Assembly (NCBI GenBank): GCA_038258095.1
Contig: JBBSQE010000003.1
Location: forward strand, 1 to 41,585
DNA: 41,585 bases
Source of the DNA: JBBSQE01 sp038258095
GTDB lineage: Bacteria; Actinomycetota; Thermoleophilia; Solirubrobacterales; 70-9
Direction of reading: 5' to 3'
Under the pieces are notes generated by a model. The model searched no databases. It saw only the letters and a list, made by a program, of their open reading frames with translations, and was not told where the DNA came from. The translations under genes were made by a program, and so were the position numbers. Shown in pieces: positions 14,772 to 22,399 of the stretch (within the stretch, counting starts at the first letter, position 1; every line of letters begins with the position of its first letter).

Positions 14772-15691
14772 CAGGCGACCGCCTCGGCCTGTGGGGCGAC
14801 GAGCGGGACGCCGATCGCCTTCAGCCGCCGGGTCAGCGCCTTGAAGGCGTACTCGTTGACCTGGGCCGAGGTGAAGCCGAGCATCTCCCAGTCGTTGGGG
14901 TCCTGGCCGGGGGGGACGAGGACGCCGCTGGCGAGTGGCAGGAGCTCGATCAGGCGCTCGCGCATCCGCGAAGCAAGCCGTTCGTCCGAGCGGCACTTCT
15001 CCTTCAGGAACCAGGTGCCGTAGGCGACGTGGCGGTGCTCGTCGCGGGAGATCTTCTTGAAGCCCTCCACGAAGCCGGGTAGGGCGCCGGTGCGCTCGAG
15101 ATAGTCGGTGATGGTCCACTGGCCGGTCAGCGCGAGCGTTCCCTCGATGACCATGTGGTAAGTCGTGACGAAGTCGACCTTCGCATCCATGTCGGAGGGG
15201 TCGGCGATGAGCCGCTGGTTCGCCTGCACGAGCTCCTCGTCGAACAGGGTCACGAACGCGTCGTTGACGTCCTCGCGCACCTTGTTCAGACGGGTCTCCC
15301 AGTCGTCGCCCTCGAGACCGACGACCTCGCGGTAGAAGCGGTCGAAGAACTGGGCGTGGCGCGCCTCGTCAACCTGCTGCGTGGTCAGGAAGGCCTCCTC
15401 TGACTCGTCCTCGTAGGCCATCACCAGGCCGGAGAACTGGGTCGCGACGCGCTCCTCGCCGATGAAGAAGGCCGACATTCCCCAGGTGAAGTAGTCGCGC
15501 TCCTCAGCGTTCATGTTGCCCCAGTCCTCGATGTCCCGGGAGAGGTCGACGTCGTGGGAAGCCCAGTGCTGCTGCTCCCAGAGCTCATAGAGCTGCTGGG
15601 GCTCCAGCAGCTTGATCTTTGCGGCCTGGTCTTCCGTGGCCAGCGTGCCGGGGTCTCCCTGGCTCGCGAGCTGCTCGAGCGTCTCAGCCAT
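14771..15691 (-). CDS. R2-like ligand-binding oxidase (R2lox-type ferritin-superfamily protein)
   Basis: 306 residues. The two-metal site is complete: E79 (GEERVATQ), E109 and H112 (QVDEARHAQFF), E183 (YHMVIEGTLALTG), E218 and H221 (DEHRHVAYGTW). Spacing matches the R2lox family: V82 is three residues after the first Glu and Y178 five before the third Glu, the pair that forms the Tyr-Val crosslink in Mn/Fe R2lox; E183 to E218 is 35, as in the mycobacterial protein. It is often mislabelled as ribonucleotide reductase beta. It probably oxidises a long-chain lipid-like ligand. Start 15691 is chosen because AGGAGG lies 7 bases upstream; the ATG two codons earlier is too close. Coupled to rubredoxin; divergent from a TetR gene. 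Confidence 0.85.
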   Translation of the reverse strand: MAETLEQLASQGDPGTLATEDQAAKIKLLEPQQLYELWEQQHWASHDVDLSRDIEDWGNMNAEERDYFTWGMSAFFIGEERVATQFSGLVMAYEDESEEAFLTTQQVDEARHAQFFDRFYREVVGLEGDDWETRLNKVREDVNDAFVTLFDEELVQANQRLIADPSDMDAKVDFVTTYHMVIEGTLALTGQWTITDYLERTGALPGFVEGFKKISRDEHRHVAYGTWFLKEKCRSDERLASRMRERLIELLPLASGVLVPPGQDPNDWEMLGFTSAQVNEYAFKALTRRLKAIGVPLVAPQAEAVA

Positions 15692-15734
15692 CGCCATCCC
15701 TCCTGGTTTCGTTTGCGGATCGGGTGGAGTCGAG

Positions 15735-15763
15735 AAGGTAGCCGATCTCTGACACTCTGTCAA
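15735..15763 (-). promoter_or_regulatory. Promoter of the R2lox-rubredoxin operon
   Basis: On the minus strand a perfect TTGACA (15763-15758) is followed by a 17-base spacer and TACCTT (15740-15735). The -35 lies in the left arm of the palindrome described next, so a repressor bound there would block it. Confidence 0.55.
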
Positions 15764-15777
15764 ACGAAGTGTTTGAC
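15750..15777. promoter_or_regulatory. Probable TetR operator between divergent genes
   Basis: GTCAAAC (15759-15765) and GTTTGAC (15771-15777) form a perfect 7-bp inverted repeat with a 5-base centre. A second, overlapping inverted repeat is TGACA (15750-15754) / TGTCA (15758-15762). Both divergent -35 boxes fall in the arms, so a single regulator, most likely the adjacent TetR-family protein, could control both directions. Confidence 0.65.
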
Positions 15778-15801
15778 GCAGGGTCCATCAATCATTAGGA
15801 T
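15773..15801 (+). promoter_or_regulatory. Promoter of the TetR gene
   Basis: TTGACG (15773-15778), 17-base spacer, TAGGAT (15796-15801). The predicted transcription start is about 15808, two bases before ATG 15810, so the regulator message should be leaderless. The -35 overlaps the right arm of the palindrome, implying autoregulation. Confidence 0.6.
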
Positions 15802-15809
15802 CGCGTCCG

Positions 15810-16415
15810 ATGTCCGCCGTCGAACAGAGGATGCGCTCCCGGCGCAAGCGGGACGACGCCCGGGCCGGGGTCGTCGCCGCGGCGCTCCGCCTGGCGGAGA
15901 CGTCGGCCTTCAAGGATCTGACGGTCGATGAGATCGCCCGGGCCGCGGGGGTGTCGCGCCCCGCCTTCTATATCCACTTCCCGGACAAGGAGTCCCTCCT
16001 CCTCGCCGCCGTAGAGCAGATCGCCGGGACGCTCTACGACGAGGCGGACCGCTGGTGGCATGGCGAGGGCAACCAGAGCGAGTTGGTCGAGGCGGCGGTC
16101 GGGGGCGTCGTCGCCGTGTACGCAGCCAACGCGAGCCTGATGCGGATCGCAACCGAGGCCTCCACCTATGACGAGGAGATCCGCGAGTTCTGGATGGCAC
16201 TGGTGGACCGCTTCGTGGAAGCGACCGCTGAGCACATCGCCACCGAGCAGGCCGCGGGCAGGATCGCCTCGTCGCTCGAGCCCGGCCCGACCGCCGAGTC
16301 CCTGGTCTGGATGGCCGAGCGCTGCTGCTACATCTACCTCACCCGGGGAGATCGCGAGCCCGCCGCGGTCACTGCCTCGCTGACGGCTGTATGGACCGCG
16401 GCCCTCTACGGGTAG
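15810..16415 (+). CDS. TetR/AcrR-family regulator, EthR-like
   Basis: 201 residues. The DNA-binding domain is at residues 17-62 with helix-turn-helix LTVDEIARAAGVSRPAFYIH and the usual FPDKESLLLAAV continuation. The C-terminal ligand domain ends in LTAVWTAALYG, recalling EthR (VHIWVTSIYG), so an EthR-like pocket for hydrophobic ligands is plausible. It is divergent from the R2lox/rubredoxin operon across a palindrome that overlaps both promoters, so it probably represses that operon and itself, with a lipid-like inducer related to the oxidase substrate. The gene has no ribosome binding site, in keeping with a leaderless transcript. A small hairpin (16423-16439) follows the stop. Confidence 0.9.
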   Translation: MSAVEQRMRSRRKRDDARAGVVAAALRLAETSAFKDLTVDEIARAAGVSRPAFYIHFPDKESLLLAAVEQIAGTLYDEADRWWHGEGNQSELVEAAVGGVVAVYAANASLMRIATEASTYDEEIREFWMALVDRFVEATAEHIATEQAAGRIASSLEPGPTAESLVWMAERCCYIYLTRGDREPAAVTASLTAVWTAALYG

Positions 16416-16422
16416 TGCGGTA

Positions 16423-16439
16423 CCGGCCATTTGGCCCGG
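16423..16439 (+). terminator. Weak hairpin after the TetR gene
   Basis: CCGGCC (16423-16428), loop ATTT, then GGCC with one bulged C and GG. Six base pairs without a T run; a terminator role is suggested only by its position just after the stop codon at 16415. Confidence 0.25.
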
Positions 16440-16497
16440 CGCTTCGGTCGGTACGGCGCCGAAACTCTCGGGCTTGGCTAGTGTTCTGTGCAATTGA

Positions 16498-16519
16498 AGT
16501 GCCCGACGAGCCGGGCACT
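16498..16519 (+). promoter_or_regulatory. Perfect hairpin in the leader of the copper/beta-helix operon
   Basis: AGTGCCCG (16498-16505) and CGGGCACT (16512-16519) form a perfect 8-bp stem with a 6-base loop. It ends 7 bases before the AGGAG (16527-16531) that serves the TTG start at 16538. It may be a 5' leader structure modulating translation or transcript stability, or the terminator of the TetR transcript; no T run favours the first. Confidence 0.4.
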
Positions 16520-16537
16520 CGGAGAGAGGAGAATTTC

Positions 16538-17926
16538 TTGCGCGTCCGGTTTGCTTCTGTGATGTTGGTGGCCGTCGCCCTGCTTGGGTTCGGGGCGGCC
16601 AGTGCTTTCGCCCAGAGCGGTTCGGGAGCTTCGGCTGCCGCGAAGCCGAAGGCCAAGGCCCATAAGCGGCCGCTCGTCGTCTGCAAGCACGGCTGCAGGT
16701 ACCGCACGATCCAGTCGGCGGTCGATGCTTCCGGCCGCAACGCGGTGATCAACGTCAAGCCCGGCAAGTACGTCGAGGGCGTGATCGTCGAGGGGCACGG
16801 CCACGACGGATTGACGATCAGGGGCGTCGGCAGGAGCGCCCGCTCGGTCATCCTCGACGGCAAGAACGCGAAGGGCCCTAACGGCCTCGCCCAGAACGGT
16901 GTCGAGGGCTCGAACGTCAACAACCTCAGGCTGATCAAGATGTGGGCGCGCAACTACGCCACCAACGGCTTCTTCGTCCACACGGACAGGGTGAATCCCA
17001 ACAGGGTCGATTGCAGGGGCTTCCTGATGAAGAACCTCATCGCCTCGTTCAACCGCTCCTACGGCATGTACGCGTTCCGCTGCATCGGCGGCCGGATCAC
17101 GCACTCCATCGGTTACGGCCACGGTGACTCAGCGTTCTACATCGGCGCGACGCCGCCCCAGAAGAAGCCGAAGTGGACCAGCCTCGACCATCTCAGGGGC
17201 TTCGAGAACGTGCTCGGGTTCTCCGGCACGAACTCGCGCTACATCAACATCCACGACGATTACTTCTACAACAACGGCGTCGGCATCGTCCCGAACACGC
17301 TCGATTCAGAGCCGTACGAGCCCTCGGCGACGGGAATCATCCGGAACAACAAGATCTTCTGGAACAACTTCAACTACTTCCTGCCGAACTCGCGGGTCGC
17401 CACGGTCTCCGGTGGACTCGGCGAGTTCATGGGAGCGACGATTCAGTATCCGACCGGGGTCGGCATCGTCCTCCTCGGCACCGATGGCTGGAGGGTATTC
17501 AACAACGACATCTTCGGCAACTTCAAGTGGGGCGTCGCGCCGATCTCGAACCCGCTGAACGAGGGCGACAACGCGATCAACCTCAATAACGCGATCATCA
17601 ACAACCGGATGGGCCGCAGCGGCACCGACCTGAATGGAACCGACTTCTTCTCTGACGGTTCCGGGAAGGGCACCTGCTACCAGAACAACGGGGTCAACTC
17701 GACCTACGATCCCGGCGACGCTCCCAATTCGGAGCTGTACCCGCAGACGTGCCCGACGGACATCGGGCCGGGTACCAGCGTCGGGGACACCTCCCAGTTC
17801 CTCCAGCTCGTCGGCTACGTGACCACCGACCCGCCCTCGAAGCAGGAATGCTCGTGGACGAAGCACTCCCATCCGCCCTACAAGAAGTTCAAGCCACTGA
17901 ACCTAGGAGGCGCCACATGCCCGTAA
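16538..17926 (+). CDS. Secreted right-handed parallel beta-helix protein (first gene of copper operon)
   Basis: About 462 residues. The start is TTG 16538 with AGGAG six bases upstream, giving a clean Sec signal peptide (RVRFASVMLVAVALLGFGAA, cleavage near AFA/QS). A basic linker precedes a parallel beta-helix with pectate-lyase/CASH-like coils: YRTIQSAVDASGRNAVINV and KPGKYVEGV at the start, then Asn-rich turns such as IHDDYFYNNGVGI, RNNKIFWNN and FNNDIFGN. Cys pairs (CKHGC, late CYQNN and QECSW) may form disulfides. Such folds bind polysaccharides or, in NosD, take part in copper-site maturation. The stop lies 10 bases inside the following cupredoxin gene, so it is coupled to copper proteins. 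Substrate unknown. Confidence 0.85.
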   Translation: MRVRFASVMLVAVALLGFGAASAFAQSGSGASAAAKPKAKAHKRPLVVCKHGCRYRTIQSAVDASGRNAVINVKPGKYVEGVIVEGHGHDGLTIRGVGRSARSVILDGKNAKGPNGLAQNGVEGSNVNNLRLIKMWARNYATNGFFVHTDRVNPNRVDCRGFLMKNLIASFNRSYGMYAFRCIGGRITHSIGYGHGDSAFYIGATPPQKKPKWTSLDHLRGFENVLGFSGTNSRYINIHDDYFYNNGVGIVPNTLDSEPYEPSATGIIRNNKIFWNNFNYFLPNSRVATVSGGLGEFMGATIQYPTGVGIVLLGTDGWRVFNNDIFGNFKWGVAPISNPLNEGDNAINLNNAIINNRMGRSGTDLNGTDFFSDGSGKGTCYQNNGVNSTYDPGDAPNSELYPQTCPTDIGPGTSVGDTSQFLQLVGYVTTDPPSKQECSWTKHSHPPYKKFKPLNLGGATCP

Positions 17927-18330
17927 TCACATTCAAGAAGCTCGCGGTTGCGGCGCTCGCGTCAGTCGCGGTTCTGGGGCTGATCGGGATCCCGGCGAGC
18001 GGGGACCAGCGGCCGCGGCCGCCGCGACACCGCCCCCAGCCGAAGATCATCCGGGTCGCTGACGATTACTTCGCGCCGGCCCGGGTCACGGTTGCGAAGA
18101 ACAAGCTCGTCCGGTGGGTCTGGAATGGGACAAACACCGATAGCCACAACGTGGTGCTGACCAGGGCTCCCAGGGGCGTTCCCAAGCGCGCCTTCAAGTC
18201 CGCCACCGGCTCGATCGGCATTCGCTTCCAGCGGCGCCTGGTCCGGCCCGGCAACTACCACTTCATCTGCACGATCCATCCGACGGTGATGAAGCTGGAT
18301 ATCACCGTGAGACGCCCAGTACGCCGGTGA
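17917..18330 (+). CDS. Secreted cupredoxin (type 1 copper protein)
   Basis: 137 residues. ATG 17917 has CTAGGAGG six bases upstream and overlaps the end of the beta-helix gene by 10 bases. A Sec signal peptide (FKKLAVAALASVAVLGLIG, cleavage near ASG/DQ) is followed by a Pro/Arg-rich linker and a plastocyanin-like domain. Ligands: H77 (DSHNVV), C118, H121 and M125 in FICTIHPTVMK, with Met at C+7 rather than the +6 of the 13425 cupredoxin. It likely shuttles electrons or copper to or from the multicopper oxidase encoded 22 bases downstream. The mature protein is highly basic. Confidence 0.9.
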   Translation: MPVITFKKLAVAALASVAVLGLIGIPASGDQRPRPPRHRPQPKIIRVADDYFAPARVTVAKNKLVRWVWNGTNTDSHNVVLTRAPRGVPKRAFKSATGSIGIRFQRRLVRPGNYHFICTIHPTVMKLDITVRRPVRR

Positions 18331-18352
18331 GAGCGGCCAGAGGAGCCCGGCG

Positions 18353-19408
18353 ATGAGCCCCAATCCGCTCGATCGCCGGGAGTTCCTGGCGGCGGGCGGC
18401 GGGCTCTTCCTCTGCACCCTCGCGGGCCAGAAGGTGGCGCCCGGTGGGGGAGCCGTCGATGTCGACACGCTGGCCTCGGAGGTCGCCGTGCCGCCGAAGG
18501 TGGCGGCCGCCGACCGCAACGGCTCGGCCGCCCGCGCGACGGACGTCGCCTTGGCGCGTGCGCCGGGTGACGTCCGCGAGTACTGGATCCGCGCCGAGCC
18601 GATCAAGTGGGACATCGCACCCACCGGTCGCGACGCGATGATGAACCGCAGGCTGCGGGCGCGGCGGCGCTTCACCGCCTGGGCCTACCGCGCCTACGCA
18701 CCCGGCTTCAAGCGGCCGCTCGGGCGGGCGACCATCCCGGGCCCCCAGCTCGAGGCCGAGGTCGGGGAGACGATCGTCGTCCACTTCCAGAACCGGCTCC
18801 GGTCCCCGGTGACGATGCACCCGCACGGCATCTTCTACTCGAACGAGATGGACGGCGCCTACAAGGGAAAGTTCACCGACCCCGGTGGGTTCGTCCAGCG
18901 CAACCGCACCTTCACCTATGTCTGGGAGGCGCGCCCGGGGACCGAGGGCGCCTGGCTCTACCACGACCATGGCCCGATGGATCCGCTCGGCGTCTACAAG
19001 GGTCTCTTCGGCACGCTCATCATCCGGCCGGCCGGCGCTCCGCGCCCCGATGTGGAGTTCACTTCCGTCTTTCACTCTTTCAACCCTCTGGCGACGGGCC
19101 TCGGGCGCGCCTTCTCCTGCATCAACGGCCGCTCTTACGCCGGCAACACGCCGACCAACCGGTCCAAGGTCGGGCAGAAGGTCGCCTGGCACGTCTTCGC
19201 GCTCGACGACGACTTCCACACGTTCCACATCCACGGGCATCGCTGGCTCGACCCGAACGGGCGGACCGTGATCGACAACGTCACGCTCGGCCCCGGGGAC
19301 GCGATCAGTGCCGAGTTCACCGAGGACAACCCCGGGCGATGGTTCTACCACTGCCATGTCTTCTCGCATCTGCACATGGGAATGAACGGTTGGTACATCG
19401 TCACGTAG
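18353..19408 (+). CDS. Two-domain multicopper oxidase, Tat-exported (type B laccase-like)
   Basis: 351 residues. A twin-arginine signal (DRREFLAAGGG, R8-R9) suggests export folded with copper. Domain 1 carries TMHPHGIFY (H156, H158) and LYHDHGPMD (H204, H206) but no type 1 Cys. Domain 2 carries FHTFHIHGH (H289, H292, H294, H296) and FYHCHVFSHLHMGM (H333, C334, H335, H339, M344). So the trinuclear-cluster ligands come from both domains and type 1 copper sits only in domain 2, the type B arrangement of small laccases that act as trimers. Substrate could be phenols, Cu(I), Fe(II) or Mn(II); sequence does not decide. A SECRETED small cupredoxin lies on each side, unusual for laccases. A GGAG ribosome binding site precedes ATG 18353. 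Confidence 0.92.
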   Translation: MSPNPLDRREFLAAGGGLFLCTLAGQKVAPGGGAVDVDTLASEVAVPPKVAAADRNGSAARATDVALARAPGDVREYWIRAEPIKWDIAPTGRDAMMNRRLRARRRFTAWAYRAYAPGFKRPLGRATIPGPQLEAEVGETIVVHFQNRLRSPVTMHPHGIFYSNEMDGAYKGKFTDPGGFVQRNRTFTYVWEARPGTEGAWLYHDHGPMDPLGVYKGLFGTLIIRPAGAPRPDVEFTSVFHSFNPLATGLGRAFSCINGRSYAGNTPTNRSKVGQKVAWHVFALDDDFHTFHIHGHRWLDPNGRTVIDNVTLGPGDAISAEFTEDNPGRWFYHCHVFSHLHMGMNGWYIVT

Positions 19409-20142
19409 CGGCCGCGCGCGGCCTGGTCCTGGCCGTTGCGCTGCTCGCGATCTCAGCAGCACCTGCCCTCGGCGCGAACCATCGCGTCGCGATCAGCAAC
19501 TACCGGTGGTCCACACCGGAGATCCAGGTCAACGCAGGCGAGCACGTCACCTGGTATTGGACCGGGCCCGACCTCATGCACTCAGTCACCGGTCAATCGG
19601 ACAACGCCAAGGGCTGGGACTCCGACCCGAACATCAACCAGCCCGACCACCGGCTCGGGGACAGCTACCAGGTCACCTTTGACCAGCCCGGGGTCTACTT
19701 CTTCCAGTGCAAGCTGCACGGCTCGGTAAAGGGGGAGATCGTCGTTTCGCCGACTCCCGGCGACCCGGTGACCGAGCCGGACCCGGTGCCGAGGTCGAAC
19801 GTCGATGTAACCGCGCCACGGATCAACGACCTTCGCTTGGGCAGACGGGCGGCGCGCCACGGGCAGAAGCTCGCCATGCGCTTCAGCCTCGGCGAGAAAG
19901 CTTCACTCACCGCCGACTTTTACCGTTACCGTCCCCGTGGCGGCGGCCGCAATGTCTATGCGGGCTTCCAGCGCCTGGGAAAGGCGTACATCGGGTGGAA
20001 CCAGGCGGGCATCGCGGGACCCAGCAAGCACTTCCGCGCCCGTCCCGGCCGCTACCTCGCCGTCATCCGAGCGACGGATGGTGCCGCCAACGAGAGCCGG
20101 CCCAAACGCCTCAGGTTGCGCATTCTCCCGCGGCGCCGGTAG
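19390..20142 (+). CDS. Secreted cupredoxin-like protein lacking the axial Met
   Basis: About 250 residues. The reading frame is open far upstream, but the protein must start near TTG 19390 (overlapping the oxidase stop by 19 bases) because a signal peptide follows: GLVLAVALLAISAAPALGA. The cupredoxin domain has H64 (LMHSVTGQ), C107 and H110 in FFQCKLHGSVKGEIVV; Val113 stands where Met is expected. Two further His are nearby (QPDHRLGD). Residues about 140-250 form an Ig-like beta domain beginning VTAPRINDLRLGRRA and ending PGRYLAVIRATD, similar to domains attached to other exported actinobacterial proteins. The start codon is the least certain part; the CTG at 19423 is another option. Confidence 0.75.
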   Translation: MVHRHVAAARGLVLAVALLAISAAPALGANHRVAISNYRWSTPEIQVNAGEHVTWYWTGPDLMHSVTGQSDNAKGWDSDPNINQPDHRLGDSYQVTFDQPGVYFFQCKLHGSVKGEIVVSPTPGDPVTEPDPVPRSNVDVTAPRINDLRLGRRAARHGQKLAMRFSLGEKASLTADFYRYRPRGGGRNVYAGFQRLGKAYIGWNQAGIAGPSKHFRARPGRYLAVIRATDGAANESRPKRLRLRILPRRR

Positions 20143-20216
20143 ACTGCGGCGGGTCGCGGGGGCCGATGGATGGTCCGTGAAAGTCATGGGGATGACCGAA
20201 CGAAGGGATGGCAGGC

Positions 20217-22007
20217 GTGAGGCGAAGGTTCCGGAATGTGGCGCTGTTCGCATTGGCGATGGCGGCGATCGTGATTCCCGCGACGGTTTCCGCTCACATC
20301 GAGCGTGCGTCATATTGGCCTGACCCCGGCGTGGACAAGAACGTCAGGGGTGGCGCCGGGGGCAAGGTGCCCAAGGCTCGCTCGCTCGCCTCGGCGTTGA
20401 GGACCAGGCCCGTCGGGAGGACCCGCGTCGTCTGCCAGCCGAACTCGATGAAGCGCCTCCGAATCGCCGTGCGGCGTGGCCGCAGGCACGGTTTCGACAT
20501 CCGCCCGCACGATCACCGCAGCCTCACCCGGAAGCGCGCCCGGGGTCTGATGGCGATCAACCGCAAGTTGAGGCGGATGTGCAGGTATCACCAGATCCAG
20601 CCGGCGGTCAACGCGTCCCGCAACAACGATCGCGTGGTCGTGATGCCCGGCGTGTACACGGAGCCGACTGCGCGCAGCAAGCCGACCTTCGATCCCTCGT
20701 GTGACCGCTACGAGATCACGAACGACAAGAGTCAGACCGGAGCGGTTTCCTACGCCGACCAATACCACTGCCCGAACGACCAGAACCTGATCGCGGTCCT
20801 CGGGCGCCGGCCGGGCACCGGCCAGGACCCGTCACCGCCGCTGACGGACCGGCACAACATCCCGAACTCGGGGGAGTGTGTGCGCTGCAACCTCCAGCTC
20901 GAGGGCTCCGGCGTCAGTGCCGACGATGTCATCGTCGACGCGGGACGGGTGCGTTCCCGAAACAGCGGCCCGATCGCTGCCAAGAAGGACGTCGGCATCC
21001 GCGCCGACCGCGCCGACGGCTTCGTCCTGCGGGGAATGACGGTCCGCCACGCCGAGGAGCACGACATCTACGTCCTCGAGTCGGACGGCTTTCTGCTCGA
21101 CCGCTTCAAGACGTTCTACGGGGGCGAGTACGGGGTGCTGACGTTCGTGGAGGACCACGGTCTGATCCAGAACTGCGAGGCGGTGGGCAACGGTGACTCG
21201 GGGCTCTACCCCGGCGCGGGCGCCGAGACCGGGGCGCAGCGCATCTCCGGCGCGTTCCGCTACAGCCAGGAGATCCGCAACTGCGACTCCCATCACAACT
21301 CGAGCGGATACTCGGGCACCGACGGCAACTCGGTCTGGCTGCACGACAACAACTTCTACGACAACGCGCTCGGCTTCACGACTGATGTCTTCACGGCACC
21401 CGGCCATCCGGGCTTCCCGCAGGACTCCGACCTGATCGAGCACAACAACTTCTACTCGAACAACTTCAACGTCTACGCGGCCGACTCCGATGTGAAGCCG
21501 ACGGTCCCGGTCCCGGTCGGCACCGGGATGTGGATCGCCGGGGGCAACGAGAACGTCGTCCGCGACAACCGCTTCTACGACAACTGGCGCCGCGGGACGA
21601 TGCTGTTCGCCGTGCCCGATGCCACCGTCTGCGGCGACAGCGACGTGCAGGTGCCCGGGTGCGACGTGACCAAGCTCTCGACCTCCTACAACAACCGCTT
21701 CTACGGCAACCAGATGGGCGTCGCACCAGGCGGGGACTATGAGCCCAACGGCACGGACTTCTGGTGGGACAGCTTCGTCGGGAACACCGGCAACTGCTGG
21801 TATCAGAACACTGGGGCTTCGGGGCATGCCGTCACGACCTCCCCGGCCACGCTGCCGGCCTGCGCCAACGGTGACAACCCCCAGAGCAGCATCGGCACCG
21901 GGGACGCAGCCAACGAGACCGAGCTGGTCGGCTGCCTGGCCGCTCTGAACGGCGGTGGCTACGACCCGACGACGTGCTCCTGGTTCGCCGCCCCACCCAA
22001 GCCTTGA
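20217..22007 (+). CDS. Large secreted parallel beta-helix protein (second of the operon)
   Basis: About 596 residues. Signal peptide: RRRFRNVALFALAMAAIVI, cleavage near VSA/HI. A basic region of about 100 residues is followed by a beta-helix with repeated Asn-ladder turns: HDNNFYDNA, EHNNFYSNN, RDNRFYDNW and YNNRFYGNQ. The C-terminal region (FWWDSFVGNTGNCWYQNTG, then PTTCSWFAAP) has several Cys likely paired. Opening blocks YHQIQPAVNASRNNDRVVV and MPGVYTEPT parallel the first beta-helix protein (YRTIQSAVDASGRNAV, KPGKYVEG), so the two are paralogs. GTG 20217 is preferred (GAAGGG nine bases upstream); ATG 20208 abuts that site. The stop overlaps the lipoprotein start (TTGA). Confidence 0.85.
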   Translation: MRRRFRNVALFALAMAAIVIPATVSAHIERASYWPDPGVDKNVRGGAGGKVPKARSLASALRTRPVGRTRVVCQPNSMKRLRIAVRRGRRHGFDIRPHDHRSLTRKRARGLMAINRKLRRMCRYHQIQPAVNASRNNDRVVVMPGVYTEPTARSKPTFDPSCDRYEITNDKSQTGAVSYADQYHCPNDQNLIAVLGRRPGTGQDPSPPLTDRHNIPNSGECVRCNLQLEGSGVSADDVIVDAGRVRSRNSGPIAAKKDVGIRADRADGFVLRGMTVRHAEEHDIYVLESDGFLLDRFKTFYGGEYGVLTFVEDHGLIQNCEAVGNGDSGLYPGAGAETGAQRISGAFRYSQEIRNCDSHHNSSGYSGTDGNSVWLHDNNFYDNALGFTTDVFTAPGHPGFPQDSDLIEHNNFYSNNFNVYAADSDVKPTVPVPVGTGMWIAGGNENVVRDNRFYDNWRRGTMLFAVPDATVCGDSDVQVPGCDVTKLSTSYNNRFYGNQMGVAPGGDYEPNGTDFWWDSFVGNTGNCWYQNTGASGHAVTTSPATLPACANGDNPQSSIGTGDAANETELVGCLAALNGGGYDPTTCSWFAAPPKP

Positions 22008-22393
22008 GGCTCCGGCTGGCCGGAATCCCGGCAGCGGCATCCGCGGCGCTCCTCCTCGCATCGTGCGGAGGGTCGGCCCAGCAGAACCAGCAGGATCTGC
22101 AGGGAGTGGGCGCGGGCGCCGGCGCGGGCGCCACCGTCCGCACGGCGGATTGCGATGCCTGGAACAACGCGGACGCCTCCGAGCGCCTGGCGACGATCGA
22201 GCAGCTGACGGCGTTCTATGGCGGCCCGATCGTCGGTGGTGACGAGGATTCCCCCCAGGGGGCCGGCCCGACACTCTCCCGCGAGGATGCCTACAGGCTG
22301 ATCGACGGCAACTGCAAGGCGCCGTTCGCACGCGGCTTCAAGCTCTACAAGATGTACGGGCGGGCCGCAGGGTTTCAGAGCTTGGCGCCGTAG
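22004..22393 (+). CDS. Lipoprotein of unknown function, last gene of the copper operon
   Basis: About 129 residues from TTG 22004, whose TTGA overlaps the previous stop codon exactly as an ATGA junction would. The N-terminus is a lipoprotein signal: RLRLAGIPAAASAALLLASC with lipobox L-A-S-C21. A Gln/Gly/Ala linker follows. The folded part carries two Cys, in TADCDAWNNAD and DGNCKAPF, that could pair, and ends GFKLYKMYGRAAGF. I recall similar Cys-paired small exported proteins in related genomes but no named family. Lipid anchoring suggests it tethers part of the system to the membrane; that is inference. A longer GTG start (21974) would destroy the signal peptide. Confidence 0.75.
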   Translation: MRLRLAGIPAAASAALLLASCGGSAQQNQQDLQGVGAGAGAGATVRTADCDAWNNADASERLATIEQLTAFYGGPIVGGDEDSPQGAGPTLSREDAYRLIDGNCKAPFARGFKLYKMYGRAAGFQSLAP

Positions 22394-22399
22394 GGCGGG

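Noticed and set aside
18607..19389. Long open extension upstream of the third cupredoxin
   Set aside because: It is the alternate frame of the multicopper oxidase gene (Arg/Pro/His-rich); the real protein begins at a signal peptide near 19390.
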